From positions 95,142-159,141 of the forward strand of contig CAKQQS010000003.1 in assembly GCA_934271255.1 (NCBI GenBank): 64,000 nucleotides of DNA. Direction: 5' to 3'. The notes below the pieces were generated by a model. That model saw only the letters and a program-made list of their open reading frames with translations. It had not been told where the DNA came from and did no database searches. Within the stretch, counting starts at the first letter, position 1. Each line of letters begins with the position of its first letter. The stretch comes from an uncultured Clostridia bacterium (GTDB taxonomy: Bacteria; Bacillota; Clostridia; Christensenellales; Borkfalkiaceae). Of the stretch, positions 1 through 8,037 are shown in pieces. Position numbers and translations under genes: made by a program.

Positions 1-2
1 AT

Positions 3-563
3 TCGGGTTTAAAAAACAAACTTCCCGATTTAAGAATCGCGTTATTGCACGGAAAAATGAAAGACAAAGAAAAAAGCGAAATAATGACGGCGTTCAAGAA
101 CAAAGAATACGACTGTTTAGTGTCGACGACGGTTATCGAAGTCGGCGTTGACGTTCCCGACGCAACCGTTATGGTAATATACGACGCGGACAGATTCGGG
201 CTTTCGCAGTTGCATCAGTTACGCGGACGAGTAGGCCGTTCGGACTTGCAAAGTTACTGTTTTTTACTTACGAACTCTACTACCGACAAGGCGGTCGAAA
301 GGCTTAACGTGTTCGTAGATTGCGACAACGGATTCGACATTGCGGACAAGGACTACGAAATGCGCGGTTCGGGTGATTTTCTGGGAGAAAGACAAAGCGG
401 AAAGTTTATCGGCGAAGTGGGTAATTTATACCACGGCGCGCAAACCGTACTGTTTGCGAAAAAACTGTGCGACGAAGCGTTTTCTCGCGGGCAAATCGAC
501 GCTTCCGTCAAGGAATCGGCGTATAAAAAATACGAAAAATTACAAAACGTTTCACTAAATTAA
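3..563 (+). CDS. recG: ATP-dependent DNA helicase RecG, C-terminal part (gene cut by window edge)
   Basis: RecG is a cytoplasmic superfamily 2 helicase that regresses stalled replication forks and unwinds branched DNA. The open frame is already running at base 3, and about 186 C-terminal residues are present. Seen: the end of helicase domain 2 with STTVIEVGVDVPDAT (motif V region) and QLHQLRGRVGRS (motif VI with the arginine finger), followed by the RecG/TRCF-type tail MRGSGDFLGERQSGKF. The wedge domain and motifs I-IV lie upstream of the window. The stop is about 70 bases before the next gene, with no clear terminator. Identity is clear from motifs V and VI plus the GSGDFLG tail; Mfd has a similar core but a different C-terminal tail. 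Confidence 0.95.
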   Translation, partial: SGLKNKLPDLRIALLHGKMKDKEKSEIMTAFKNKEYDCLVSTTVIEVGVDVPDATVMVIYDADRFGLSQLHQLRGRVGRSDLQSYCFLLTNSTTDKAVERLNVFVDCDNGFDIADKDYEMRGSGDFLGERQSGKFIGEVGNLYHGAQTVLFAKKLCDEAFSRGQIDASVKESAYKKYEKLQNVSLN

Positions 564-631
564 AAAACTTGATTGACTAACGCGATTTTATGTGATAAAA
601 TCGAAAAAGTAATTTACTCACGGAGACTATT

Positions 632-2263
632 ATGGATAACTACGTTGACCAAACGGTCAGAAGAAACGTTTTTGCGAAAAGAATCGTAAAAGCGGAAAAC
701 GTCGACAACGTTCAGGCGTTCTTGACGGAAAAACCTTTGCAAATAGATTTGGCTGAAAATAACGGAATAACGATGAACGGCGGCGGGTACGTGATTTTGG
801 ATTTCGGTAAAGAAATGCACGGTACGGCTCGTATTTTAACGCACGGCGTCGATAGCGGCGAAGCGAAAGTGCGCATAAGATTCGGCGAATCGGTATCGGA
901 AACTTGTTCGGACGTAGGGGGAGCGAAAAATGCCACCAACGACCATTCGACGAGAGACGTCGTCGTTACCCTTAACCGTTTTTCGGACATGCAATTTTGT
1001 CAGACGGGGTTCAGGTTTATAAGGATAGACAATCTCGACGCCGCAAAGATACGTTTCAGAACGATAGTCGCGGTAAGCATCATGCGTGAAGACGAACCGA
1101 CGGGCAAGTTTAAATGCAACGACGATGCCGTAAACGAAATATTCGACGTCGCTTCGTATACTTTAAGACTTAACATGCAAAACTATATCTGGGACGGCAT
1201 AAAAAGAGACAGACTCGTGTGGATGGGAGATTTGCACCCCGAAACGAAAAGTATCGCTTGTCTTTACGGCAAACACGATTTAGTAAAAAAATCGCTCGGA
1301 TTTATCAAAGAACAGTACCCAGTACCTAATTTTATCAATAATATGCCCGTATATTCGCTTTGGTACATAATCGCATTGTACGACTATTGTTACGAAACGG
1401 ACGAAAAGGAATATTTAAAAAGCAATCTCGATTATATCGAAGGCATAATCAATCAATTCAACGGCTTAATCGATGAGGACGGAACTTACCGTTTCGACTT
1501 TTTCTTCGACTGGCCTACCCGCGAAAAGCCCGATCAGGAAGAAGGTATAACTTCTATATTGTATATGGCGGTCGAGAAAGCGAGCAAAACGTTTGAATAT
1601 TTCGGCAAAACGCTTTCTTGCGCAGACGAACTTTTAGAGAAAATATCAAAGAAAAACAAGACGGTTACATGGGCGAAACAAAGCGCCGCGTTTTTGGTAT
1701 ATAGCGGATTAGTCAAGCCCGAAGAAATGGCTGAGTTTTTAGTTAAAGACGGCGCGAAAGGATTTTCGACGTTTATGAGTTACTACATACTTGCGGCGAT
1801 TGCGATGTCCGGTAACTACAAAGGCGCGCTCGACTGCATGAAAGAATATTACGGCGGTATGCTTAAAATGGGCGCGACGTCATTTTGGGAAGATTTCGAT
1901 CTCGAATGGATGAACAACGCCGCTCCGATAGACGACTTGGTTCCCGAAGGTAAAAGCGACGTCCACGGCGACAACGGGGCGTTTTGTTACGAAGGATTCA
2001 GACACAGTTTGTGCCACGGTTGGTCGTGCGGTCCCGTTCATTACTTGTTGCATCACGTCGCGGGCTTTAACGCGCTTGATTTCGGAGCGAAAAAACTGCT
2101 TGTTTGTCCGCATTTGGACGGACTTGATTTCGTCGAAGCGTCTTTCCCGACGGCAAACGGCGTGGTAACGATGCGCGCCGAAAACAAAAACGGCAAAATA
2201 TACGCAAAGATTTCCGCGCCCGATAACGTAGAACTCGTTGTGGAAAACTGTATTAGGGAATAA
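632..2263 (+). CDS. Alpha-L-rhamnosidase-like (six-hairpin) glycoside hydrolase, cytoplasmic
   Basis: A 543-residue protein with no signal peptide, so probably intracellular and acting on imported oligosaccharides or glycosides. Seen: an N-terminal beta-rich part (about residues 1-165, with GGGYVILDFGKEMHGTARI, typical of the region before the rhamnosidase barrel), then an alpha/alpha barrel starting near 170. Its DGIKRDRLVWMGDLHPE stretch at about 188-204 resembles the conserved acid-rich catalytic segment of GH78-type rhamnosidases (family form D-x-x-x-R-D-x-x-x-W-x-G-D). The C-terminal beta part contains CPHLDGLDFVEASFPTANG. It is shorter than classical GH78 enzymes (about 900 residues), matching the compact rhamnosidase-like group. 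A good SD (GGAG) lies 9 bases before the ATG. The substrate is not evident; no sugar transporter or other glycosidase is adjacent. Confidence 0.7.
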   Translation: MDNYVDQTVRRNVFAKRIVKAENVDNVQAFLTEKPLQIDLAENNGITMNGGGYVILDFGKEMHGTARILTHGVDSGEAKVRIRFGESVSETCSDVGGAKNATNDHSTRDVVVTLNRFSDMQFCQTGFRFIRIDNLDAAKIRFRTIVAVSIMREDEPTGKFKCNDDAVNEIFDVASYTLRLNMQNYIWDGIKRDRLVWMGDLHPETKSIACLYGKHDLVKKSLGFIKEQYPVPNFINNMPVYSLWYIIALYDYCYETDEKEYLKSNLDYIEGIINQFNGLIDEDGTYRFDFFFDWPTREKPDQEEGITSILYMAVEKASKTFEYFGKTLSCADELLEKISKKNKTVTWAKQSAAFLVYSGLVKPEEMAEFLVKDGAKGFSTFMSYYILAAIAMSGNYKGALDCMKEYYGGMLKMGATSFWEDFDLEWMNNAAPIDDLVPEGKSDVHGDNGAFCYEGFRHSLCHGWSCGPVHYLLHHVAGFNALDFGAKKLLVCPHLDGLDFVEASFPTANGVVTMRAENKNGKIYAKISAPDNVELVVENCIRE

Positions 2264-2264
2264 A

Positions 2265-2290
2265 AAAGGGCGGTGTTTACCGCCTTTTAA
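2265..2290 (+). terminator. Hairpin terminator after the glycosidase gene
   Basis: AAAAGGGCGGT, loop GTTT, ACCGCCTTTT with one bulged G, ending in TTTTAAATT. It lies between the glycosidase stop and sdaA, so sdaA may receive only part of the upstream transcription. Confidence 0.6.
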
Positions 2291-2299
2291 ATTAAGGAT

Positions 2300-3511
2300 A
2301 TGAAAAGTTTAAAAGAGTTATACAAAATAGGCAGGGGGCCTTCGAGTTCGCACACGATGGGACCCGAAACCGCCTGCAAATATCTGAAAGAAATATACCC
2401 CGATATGGACGGGTACAAAGTCGTGCTGTACGGTTCTTTGGCGCGGACGGGCAAAGGACATATGACGGATAAGGTTATAGAACAAACGTTTGACGGGTAC
2501 TACGGCGAAGTTGTTTTCGATACGGAAACGACGGATATTCCTCACCCTAACACTTTCGATATGTTCGCGTATAAAAACGGAAAAACGATAGGTAAGGAAC
2601 GCGTTATCAGTATCGGCGGCGGCGACATAAAAATCGAAGGTCGCGCGGACGTCGAATCGCCGGACGTGTACCCGCATAAAAACTTTACGGAAATAGCGGA
2701 GTATTGCGCCGATAAAGGTTTAAGGCTCAGCGACTACGTCGACGTCTTTGAATCCGAATCGCTCAACGACTATCTGAAACTCGTTTGGGAAAAAATGCAA
2801 ACGTCGGTCGAGAACGGTTTAAACAAAAACGGCGTGCTTGCGGGCGGCATAGGGGTTGAAAGAAAGGCTAAAACGCTTTACGAATCGACCAACCCGTACG
2901 AAAACGAAATCACCCGCGAAAACCGACTTGTTTGCGCTTTTTCGTTTGCGGTGAGCGAAGAAAACGCAAGTTTAGGCGAAATCGTAACCGCTCCTACGTG
3001 CGGCGCGTCGGGGGTATTGCCCGCGATTTTGTACTACTATAAACAAAAAAACGGTTTAAGCGACGATAAAATCATACGCGCGCTAAAAGTCGCGGGCGTA
3101 ATAGGCAACGTCGTAAAAACCAACGCGTCCGTAAGCGGCGCGGAATGTGGCTGTCAGGCGGAAATCGGCACGGCGTGTTCGATGGCTGCCGGCGCGCTTG
3201 CCGAACTGAACGACATGGACGTCGACCAGATAGAATATTCTGCCGAAGTCGCTCTCGAACACCACTTGGGACTGACTTGCGATCCCGTAGGCGGTCTTGT
3301 TCAGATACCGTGTATAGAACGTAACGCCGTCGCGGCAATGCGAGCGATAAACGCCGTCAATTTGGCAACCTTTTTAACTCATTCGAGAAAAATATCTTTC
3401 GATATGGTCGTAGAAACAATGTACAAAACGGGCAAAGACATATCGAGAAGTTACAAAGAAACCGCCGAAGGCGGTCTTGCCACCACCTACAAAAATAATA
3501 AAAAAGTCTGA
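2300..3511 (+). CDS. sdaA: L-serine ammonia-lyase, iron-sulfur type, single chain
   Basis: Deaminates L-serine to pyruvate and ammonia in the cytoplasm using an oxygen-labile [4Fe-4S] cluster rather than PLP. The 403 residues contain both halves that are separate SdaAB and SdaAA subunits in Bacillus. The N-terminal beta domain begins KIGRGPSSSHTMGPETA, the phosphate/serine-binding SSSHT loop. The C-terminal alpha domain has APTCGASGVLPAIL, SGAECGCQAEIGTACSMAAG and GLTCDPVGGLVQIPCIERN. The Cys in the ECGCQ segment and the two in CDPV...PCIERN correspond to the known cluster ligands of this family. It is shorter than E. coli SdaA (about 454 residues). The start is supported by AAGGAT 6 bases upstream. 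It supplies pyruvate and ammonia from serine, which fits an anaerobic amino-acid user. Confidence 0.93.
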   Translation: MKSLKELYKIGRGPSSSHTMGPETACKYLKEIYPDMDGYKVVLYGSLARTGKGHMTDKVIEQTFDGYYGEVVFDTETTDIPHPNTFDMFAYKNGKTIGKERVISIGGGDIKIEGRADVESPDVYPHKNFTEIAEYCADKGLRLSDYVDVFESESLNDYLKLVWEKMQTSVENGLNKNGVLAGGIGVERKAKTLYESTNPYENEITRENRLVCAFSFAVSEENASLGEIVTAPTCGASGVLPAILYYYKQKNGLSDDKIIRALKVAGVIGNVVKTNASVSGAECGCQAEIGTACSMAAGALAELNDMDVDQIEYSAEVALEHHLGLTCDPVGGLVQIPCIERNAVAAMRAINAVNLATFLTHSRKISFDMVVETMYKTGKDISRSYKETAEGGLATTYKNNKKV

Positions 3512-3640
3512 ATCGCGAACGCAATCAACGTAGTAAAGGGGGGCGAAAAAACGCAACCGACGTAGCGAAAAATCGGCAAACCGTAACTTGTCCGCCGATA
3601 AGCGTCAAAACAGCGGCAACTCTCGCCTATGCGAAAAGGT

Positions 3641-3955
3641 TTAATACCCCAAAAAAACGACGCTGCTCAACAAAATATCGTTGACGTTTTCGTTTTTCAA
3701 AGAATAATAAATGTTTTTCCCGCGCCGCGTCGCAACGACGTAATCGTTATCTTTCAACGTTTTCAGTTGATGCGAAACGGTCGTTTGGTTAAGGGACAGC
3801 GTTTCGGTAATTTCGGTTACGGTAAGGTTAGCGAGCGACAACGCGGAAATTATTTTCAATCTTGTCGGGTCGGACAATATAGCAAATACGCTTGCCATAT
3901 CGAACAACGACTCTTCGGTAGGTATGTACTCTTTAATTTGATTGTTTTCTATCAT
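3641..3955 (-). CDS. ArsR/SmtB-family winged-helix repressor
   Basis: A 104-residue dimeric winged-helix DNA-binding protein. Seen: AILSDPTRLKIISALSLAN followed by the recognition-helix segment LSLNQTTVSHQLKTLKDN and the wing ATRRGKNIYYSL, the standard ArsR layout. The usual alpha-3 metal motif (ELCVCDL) is replaced by NLTVTEI with no cysteines, so metal sensing at that site is unlikely; other ArsR sensors use different sites or none. The frame is open 40 codons further upstream, but the ATG at 3955 has a good SD (CAGGAG about 9 bases upstream) and matches the family start. It stands alone, convergent with sdaA and downstream of trmO on the same strand, so its target is not obvious. Confidence 0.85.
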   Translation of the reverse strand: MIENNQIKEYIPTEESLFDMASVFAILSDPTRLKIISALSLANLTVTEITETLSLNQTTVSHQLKTLKDNDYVVATRRGKNIYYSLKNENVNDILLSSVVFLGY

Positions 3956-4095
3956 AACGAACGCTCCTGAACCGCCTTGTTTATCGGACGGCTCGGTATT
4001 ATACGAAAGACAACCGCCGAAACTTGTTGCGCCAAGTATTGCGAAAGGTATCGTCGGCACGCTCTTGACAGGCAAAAACCACCCGTCGAAGATGC

Positions 4096-4108
4096 GATAA
4101 CGGTTATC
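4096..4108. promoter_or_regulatory. 13-bp palindrome upstream of the ArsR-family gene
   Basis: GATAACGGTTATC is a perfect odd-centred palindrome 140 bases upstream of the arsR-family start, between it and the trmO terminator. ArsR repressors bind imperfect palindromes of about 12-2-12, so an operator role is possible, but the position is far from the likely TATAAT (about 4000-4005, minus strand). Confidence 0.3.
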
Positions 4109-4138
4109 CTGAAATCATTGTATCACAAAAAACAACAA

Positions 4139-4166
4139 CGGACGCGAAATATCGCGCCCGTTTTTC
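4139..4166 (-). terminator. Terminator after trmO
   Basis: CGGACGCGA / TCGCGCCCG stem with one mismatch and loop AATA. It is flanked by T5 on the plus side and by T-rich DNA (GTTGTTGTTTTTTG) on the minus side. It lies just after the trmO stop and could work in both directions. Confidence 0.7.
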
Positions 4167-4189
4167 ATATTAGACAAAATAAGTTACAA

Positions 4190-4864
4190 TCAGACTTTTT
4201 CTATTTTAATTATCGTGGCAACCCCGTCGGCAACGGTAAACGCCACGTCGAAATTACCGTACTGCATTTTATACACTTCGTCGCCGTCCTTTTTGTACGC
4301 AGGTCGGGGATCGTCGCCGATACAATCGATAATAGTCGACTTGTCCGTTTCGTCAACCCCGTCGAAAACTTCCGGAACGAACTCAACGCGAAGTTTGTAA
4401 TCGGCAAACTCGTCGGCGAATCCCGCTTTTGCGTCGGGTACGCAATCCGCATACGGCACGTACGGTTTAATATCGTAGATAGGGGTGCCGTCCAGCAAAT
4501 CTACGCCCGAAACGGTTATTTTACACGACTCGTAATCGACGTTTACGATTTTCGCCAACGTAAGTCCTAGATTATTCGGTCTGAAAGGCGACCGCGTGGC
4601 AAATACTCCCGTTCTCACGTTCCCGCCGAGTCGCGGCGGTCTGACCGTGGACGCGCTTTCTTTCGCCTTGTCGAACCCGAAAATAATCCATATATGCGAA
4701 AACTCGCCAAGCCCTTTTAACGACTCGGGCTTTTTATACTCGTCGACGAACTCGATCGTCCCCGAAAGCGTGGGAACTCTCCCGCTTTGTCTGGGAATAC
4801 CGAACTTTTGCTTAAACTTCGTTCGTATATACGCGATTTGATTTATAACCTTACTTTTTTCCAT
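4190..4864 (-). CDS. trmO: tRNA t6A37 N6-methyltransferase TrmO (TsaA)
   Basis: TrmO uses S-adenosylmethionine to methylate N6-threonylcarbamoyladenosine at position 37 of some ANN-reading tRNAs, making m6t6A. The 224-residue protein shows the family signature in full: IPRQSGRVPTLSGTIEF near residue 23, then FSHIWIIFGF, then RPPRLGGNVRTGVFATRSPF and RPNNLGLTL, which form the cofactor-binding beta-barrel. The C-terminal part (DIKPYVPYADCVPDAKAGFAD) is also typical. No Shine-Dalgarno precedes the ATG at 4864. A good promoter (TTGAAT-17-TAGAAT) ends only 6 bases before it, so the transcript probably starts at or next to the start codon. There is no alternative upstream start. Confidence 0.95.
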   Translation of the reverse strand: MEKSKVINQIAYIRTKFKQKFGIPRQSGRVPTLSGTIEFVDEYKKPESLKGLGEFSHIWIIFGFDKAKESASTVRPPRLGGNVRTGVFATRSPFRPNNLGLTLAKIVNVDYESCKITVSGVDLLDGTPIYDIKPYVPYADCVPDAKAGFADEFADYKLRVEFVPEVFDGVDETDKSTIIDCIGDDPRPAYKKDGDEVYKMQYGNFDVAFTVADGVATIIKIEKV

Positions 4865-4870
4865 GCGACA

Positions 4871-4899
4871 ATTCTACCACAAACACGCAAAATATTCAA
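4871..4899 (-). promoter_or_regulatory. trmO promoter directly abutting the start codon
   Basis: On the minus strand TTGAAT (4899-4894), a 17-base spacer and TAGAAT (4876-4871), followed by 6 bases (TGTCGC) and the ATG. Transcription would begin at about the A of the ATG, leaving no room for a ribosome-binding site. Confidence 0.65.
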
Positions 4900-5174
4900 T
4901 AATTTTCAAGAAAATATATAACATTATATTATAAAGAACAAAAAAACCGCCAAAATATTGCATAAAAATCACTGTCGACTGAATATATTCACAAACATTT
5001 ATAAGCGATTATTCAAATTAAACTGTTAGAACAATGACATATTTTAATAAAATATTCGCATATAATGTCATTATACACGATTTTTAGTAATTTTAATGCA
5101 AAAAGATATAAGCATAACTTATATTGCGTATAAGAATAAAAAATATAATAATTTTAAAAATCGGTTAAATATTT
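4900..5174. other. AT-rich intergenic DNA with an 8-bp inverted repeat
   Basis: No gene is seen in this roughly 275-base stretch. It is very AT-rich. AATGACAT (5033-5040) and ATGTCATT (5065-5072) form an inverted repeat around a second near-palindromic AT segment. The repeat lies about 100 bases upstream of the oppA promoter and could be an upstream operator. Confidence 0.4.
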
Positions 5175-5203
5175 TTGACTTTTATTCAAATAGAGTATAT
5201 AAT
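5175..5203 (+). promoter_or_regulatory. Strong sigma-A promoter for the opp operon
   Basis: TTGACT, 17-base spacer, TATAAT. The predicted start is near 5210, giving a leader of about 140 nt before oppA. Confidence 0.85.
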
Positions 5204-5210
5204 AAATAAA

Positions 5211-5322
5211 AATTGATAAGCGAATATCGTGATTCGGCTTTTAAAAGAGTGAAACTCTTTTCTTCGGGCGACTGCCCGTCAAACAGCCAGAACCGAACCG
5301 ACGACTGACTTATCGTTTTTTA
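5211..5322 (+). promoter_or_regulatory. Structured leader RNA upstream of oppA, possible riboswitch or attenuator
   Basis: Closing pair GATAAG (5215-5220) with CTTATC (5309-5314), followed at once by GTTTTTTATT. Inside lie three hairpins: CGAAT/ATTCG (5221-5236), AAAAGAGT-GAA-ACTCTTTT (5243-5261) and CGGGC-GACT-GCCCG (5265-5278), plus a possible GGC/GCC helper pair (5236-5238 with 5286-5288). A multi-arm fold closed next to a U-run, in the leader of a transporter operon, is the layout of a regulated terminator. I do not recognise a known riboswitch class; the lysine, SAM-I, glycine and c-di-GMP-I consensus segments are absent. Confidence 0.5.
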
Positions 5323-5351
5323 TTATAAAGATTTTAATTTTGGAGGTCAAA

Positions 5352-7943
5352 ATGAAAAAGACATTGAAAAAGTTTGTAGTTGCTTGTCTTTCTGCATTTA
5401 TGCTTGTTTCGATTTCTCTTACAGGCGTAGGGTGTGGCGGCGGACCGAATAAACCCGATAACCCCAACCCGCCGGATCCGACTCCCGCGGCAAGCAAATA
5501 CACCTATAACGCGGTATATCAGGGTATTCCCGGCAAGTGGAGCCCGCATACTTGGGAAAGTAATCCCGAAAGTATTATACTCCGCTATATCACCATGGGG
5601 CTTTACGACGTTGCTCTTAACGACGCTAAGGACGGATACAAATTCGTTCCCGAAATGGCTGCGGCTGAACCCGTAGACGTTACGGCAGATTACGTCGGTA
5701 AATACGGCGTTAAAGACGGTGATTCGGGCAAAGCGTGGAAAATTGCGTTGAACCAAGCGGCTGTTTGGGAAAACAACGCTAAAATAAACGCGGACACCTA
5801 CGTATATTCTATGAAAGAATTACTTAACCCGAGAATGTTTAACCGTCGTGCGGACAGTTATACTACGAGTACGTTCCAGATTTTCGGCGCGTCCGATTAT
5901 TTGAACTCGACGACTGCCGACATATACAACGGCGTTGCGGCTATGGGCTTTGCGTCCAACCAAGCGGCGATAGATGCGGGAAATCAGTTGTATATCAACT
6001 TGTTTGACTTATGGGGCGGCGAAGGCGCTGTTAAGTTCGTAAGTTACGATGCGGAAACGGATACGTTGGTTACGGATAACGACACCGTTCTTTCCAAGTG
6101 GATTCCCGTTGATGACGAAACGCTATGGCTTGATCCCGCTTACGAAGGCGGAGATCCCGCTGCAACAGGCATGTTGTTCTCTGCTAAGGCTATCTGGACT
6201 CAATACGGCGGTTCTATATTGGAAGTCGGCGGAAGTTATGCAAAAGACATCGCTATCAAAGTAGCGAACGAAAAGTTAGGGTATACCTTTGAAGGCGACG
6301 GCACGGGTAACGGCGGCGTAGGCGTATTAAAGACGGGCGAATACGAAATCGTTTTGTTCTTAACGCACGAAGTTACTTTGTTTGAAGTACACTATAACTT
6401 GGGTTCCAACTGGATTGTTTACGAAGATTTGTATGAAAAATGCAAAACTACGGCCGGCGGTCTTGTAACGAGCAGTTACTGCACCACTAAGGACACGACG
6501 ATTTCTTACGGTCCTTATAAACTCGACAAGTTCAATGCTAAACAATATTATAGTTTGTCCCAAAACAAAAAATGGTACGGTTATACCGACGGCAAACACG
6601 TAGGTCAATTCCAGACCACTAACGTAGACTATACTTACGTTACCGGTGAAACCGCAAGAGAAGTAACGAAGTCGATGTTCTTTAACGGCTTAATCGACGA
6701 TCTTTCTCTTCAAGCGGCTGAAATGGCTGTTTACGGTACGAGCGAATATCTTGTTTGCGAACCGCAAAGTTATACGTACCAGTTCTTCTTGGGAACGAAC
6801 GTTGAAAAATTAAAAGCAAAAGATACCGCTACGGAAAATCACTCGGTGCTTTCTTTACCGTCTTTCCGTAAAGCAGTTTCTTACTCTATAAACAGAAAAG
6901 CGTACTGTGCGGAATATTCTCCCGCGTCTAAACCCGGATTCGGCGTACTCAATGAAATGTACGTTATAGATCCCGACACGGGCGAAACGTATCGTAGCAC
7001 GGATGCTGCAAAAGAAGCGTCTCTTAAATACAGCGGATTTACTGTTGTAGACGGAAAATGGACGTCGAGAACGGGACACGCGTATGATTCGTTGGATGCG
7101 GCATACGAAGATCTTTCGGGTTACGATCCCAACTACGCTGCCGAATTGTTCGCTCAGGCGTTCGATGAAGCGGTAGAAAAAGGACTCTATAAAGCAGGTC
7201 AGGACGTTGTTATTAACTACGATAATACTACCGGCGCGTCCGATAGACTTAAAGCGATGGTCAAATCTTTCGACGATCAACTTAAAGCAGCGTTGGAATT
7301 AGTTCCTGCGGAAAAGAGATTTAAGAGCATTACGATGAAGATGAACGAAGCGTATAATACGGATGACGAGTACTGGGCTGCGCTTAAAAACGGCGAAATG
7401 GATCTTTCTTTCTCGGCATGGGGCGGCTCTGCATTCGATCCGTTCGGCGTAATTTACTCTTGCTATATCGATCCTAACAACACCAACAACTACGGTTTCG
7501 ACGTAATGGCTAAAACCATCAAGGTTTCCGTTGAAGTTAAAGCAGGCGACGTTGTTACGGGCTTTGTAGGTCCTGTTGATACGACGTTGTACGATTTGGC
7601 TTCTTGGCTCGGAAACAATCAGGACAACAAGTATTATACTTCTGCGGAAAACAACTTGTACACTAAGTTCGGCGCGGTAGGCAAAGCGTCCAAAGACGTA
7701 AAAGTTAGAGCGATGGCTGTTTGCGAACTTGCTCAACTTGAACAAGTAGTTAACATTCCTATTTATTATTCGTACGTAAATTCGCTCCACAGCGCGAAGT
7801 ACAACAACGGTACCGACGAATACGTTCAACTTATAGGCTTTGGCGGAATCCGTCACGTAACCTACAACTATGATGACGAGCAATGGGCTGCTTTTGTAAA
7901 ATCCAAAGGCGGAAATCTTGAAGATTTCTATAAAGCGAACTAA
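5352..7943 (+). CDS. oppA: Oligopeptide ABC transporter substrate-binding lipoprotein (SBP family 5)
   Basis: Extracytoplasmic peptide receptor anchored to the membrane by lipid. Seen: a lipoprotein signal with lipobox LTGVGC (Cys near residue 28), a Gly/Pro-rich linker, then a family 5 binding domain (SILRYITMGLYD-like N-lobe as ESIILRYITMGLYDVALND, and SFRKAVSYSINRKAY near 500, the conserved 'R.A...ai.R' segment). At 863 residues it is much longer than the usual 540-600; the extra sequence is spread through the N-lobe. The start is the ATG at 5352, with GGAGG 5 bases upstream; the in-frame TTG at 5340 precedes that SD. It is first in oppABCDF, followed by a strong stem-loop that probably trims transcription so the receptor is made in excess over the channel. 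Confidence 0.9.
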   Translation: MKKTLKKFVVACLSAFMLVSISLTGVGCGGGPNKPDNPNPPDPTPAASKYTYNAVYQGIPGKWSPHTWESNPESIILRYITMGLYDVALNDAKDGYKFVPEMAAAEPVDVTADYVGKYGVKDGDSGKAWKIALNQAAVWENNAKINADTYVYSMKELLNPRMFNRRADSYTTSTFQIFGASDYLNSTTADIYNGVAAMGFASNQAAIDAGNQLYINLFDLWGGEGAVKFVSYDAETDTLVTDNDTVLSKWIPVDDETLWLDPAYEGGDPAATGMLFSAKAIWTQYGGSILEVGGSYAKDIAIKVANEKLGYTFEGDGTGNGGVGVLKTGEYEIVLFLTHEVTLFEVHYNLGSNWIVYEDLYEKCKTTAGGLVTSSYCTTKDTTISYGPYKLDKFNAKQYYSLSQNKKWYGYTDGKHVGQFQTTNVDYTYVTGETAREVTKSMFFNGLIDDLSLQAAEMAVYGTSEYLVCEPQSYTYQFFLGTNVEKLKAKDTATENHSVLSLPSFRKAVSYSINRKAYCAEYSPASKPGFGVLNEMYVIDPDTGETYRSTDAAKEASLKYSGFTVVDGKWTSRTGHAYDSLDAAYEDLSGYDPNYAAELFAQAFDEAVEKGLYKAGQDVVINYDNTTGASDRLKAMVKSFDDQLKAALELVPAEKRFKSITMKMNEAYNTDDEYWAALKNGEMDLSFSAWGGSAFDPFGVIYSCYIDPNNTNNYGFDVMAKTIKVSVEVKAGDVVTGFVGPVDTTLYDLASWLGNNQDNKYYTSAENNLYTKFGAVGKASKDVKVRAMAVCELAQLEQVVNIPIYYSYVNSLHSAKYNNGTDEYVQLIGFGGIRHVTYNYDDEQWAAFVKSKGGNLEDFYKAN

Positions 7944-7982
7944 TATTTGCTGTTTGCACAATAAAAAAATGTGAACACGGCG

Positions 7983-8016
7983 CGTTTGCGGAAAAATATT
8001 TCCGCAAACGTTTTCG
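7983..8016 (+). terminator. Intercistronic stem-loop between oppA and oppB
   Basis: Perfect 12-bp stem CGTTTGCGGAAA / TTTCCGCAAACG, loop AATA, then TTTTCG. The U-run is short, so partial termination or mRNA 3'-end protection of oppA is more likely than full termination, as is common after binding-protein genes. Confidence 0.75.
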
Positions 8017-8037
8017 TGTATATAAAAGGAAAAAAAC

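Noticed and set aside
3956..4075. Upstream in-frame extension of the ArsR-family ORF (40 extra codons)
   Set aside because: The ATG at 3955 has a good SD and matches the family start; the extension has no recognisable domain and spans the likely promoter.
5215..5320. Assignment of the opp leader to c-di-GMP-I, SAM-I, lysine or THF riboswitches
   Set aside because: None of the conserved core segments of these classes are present; only generic helices are seen.
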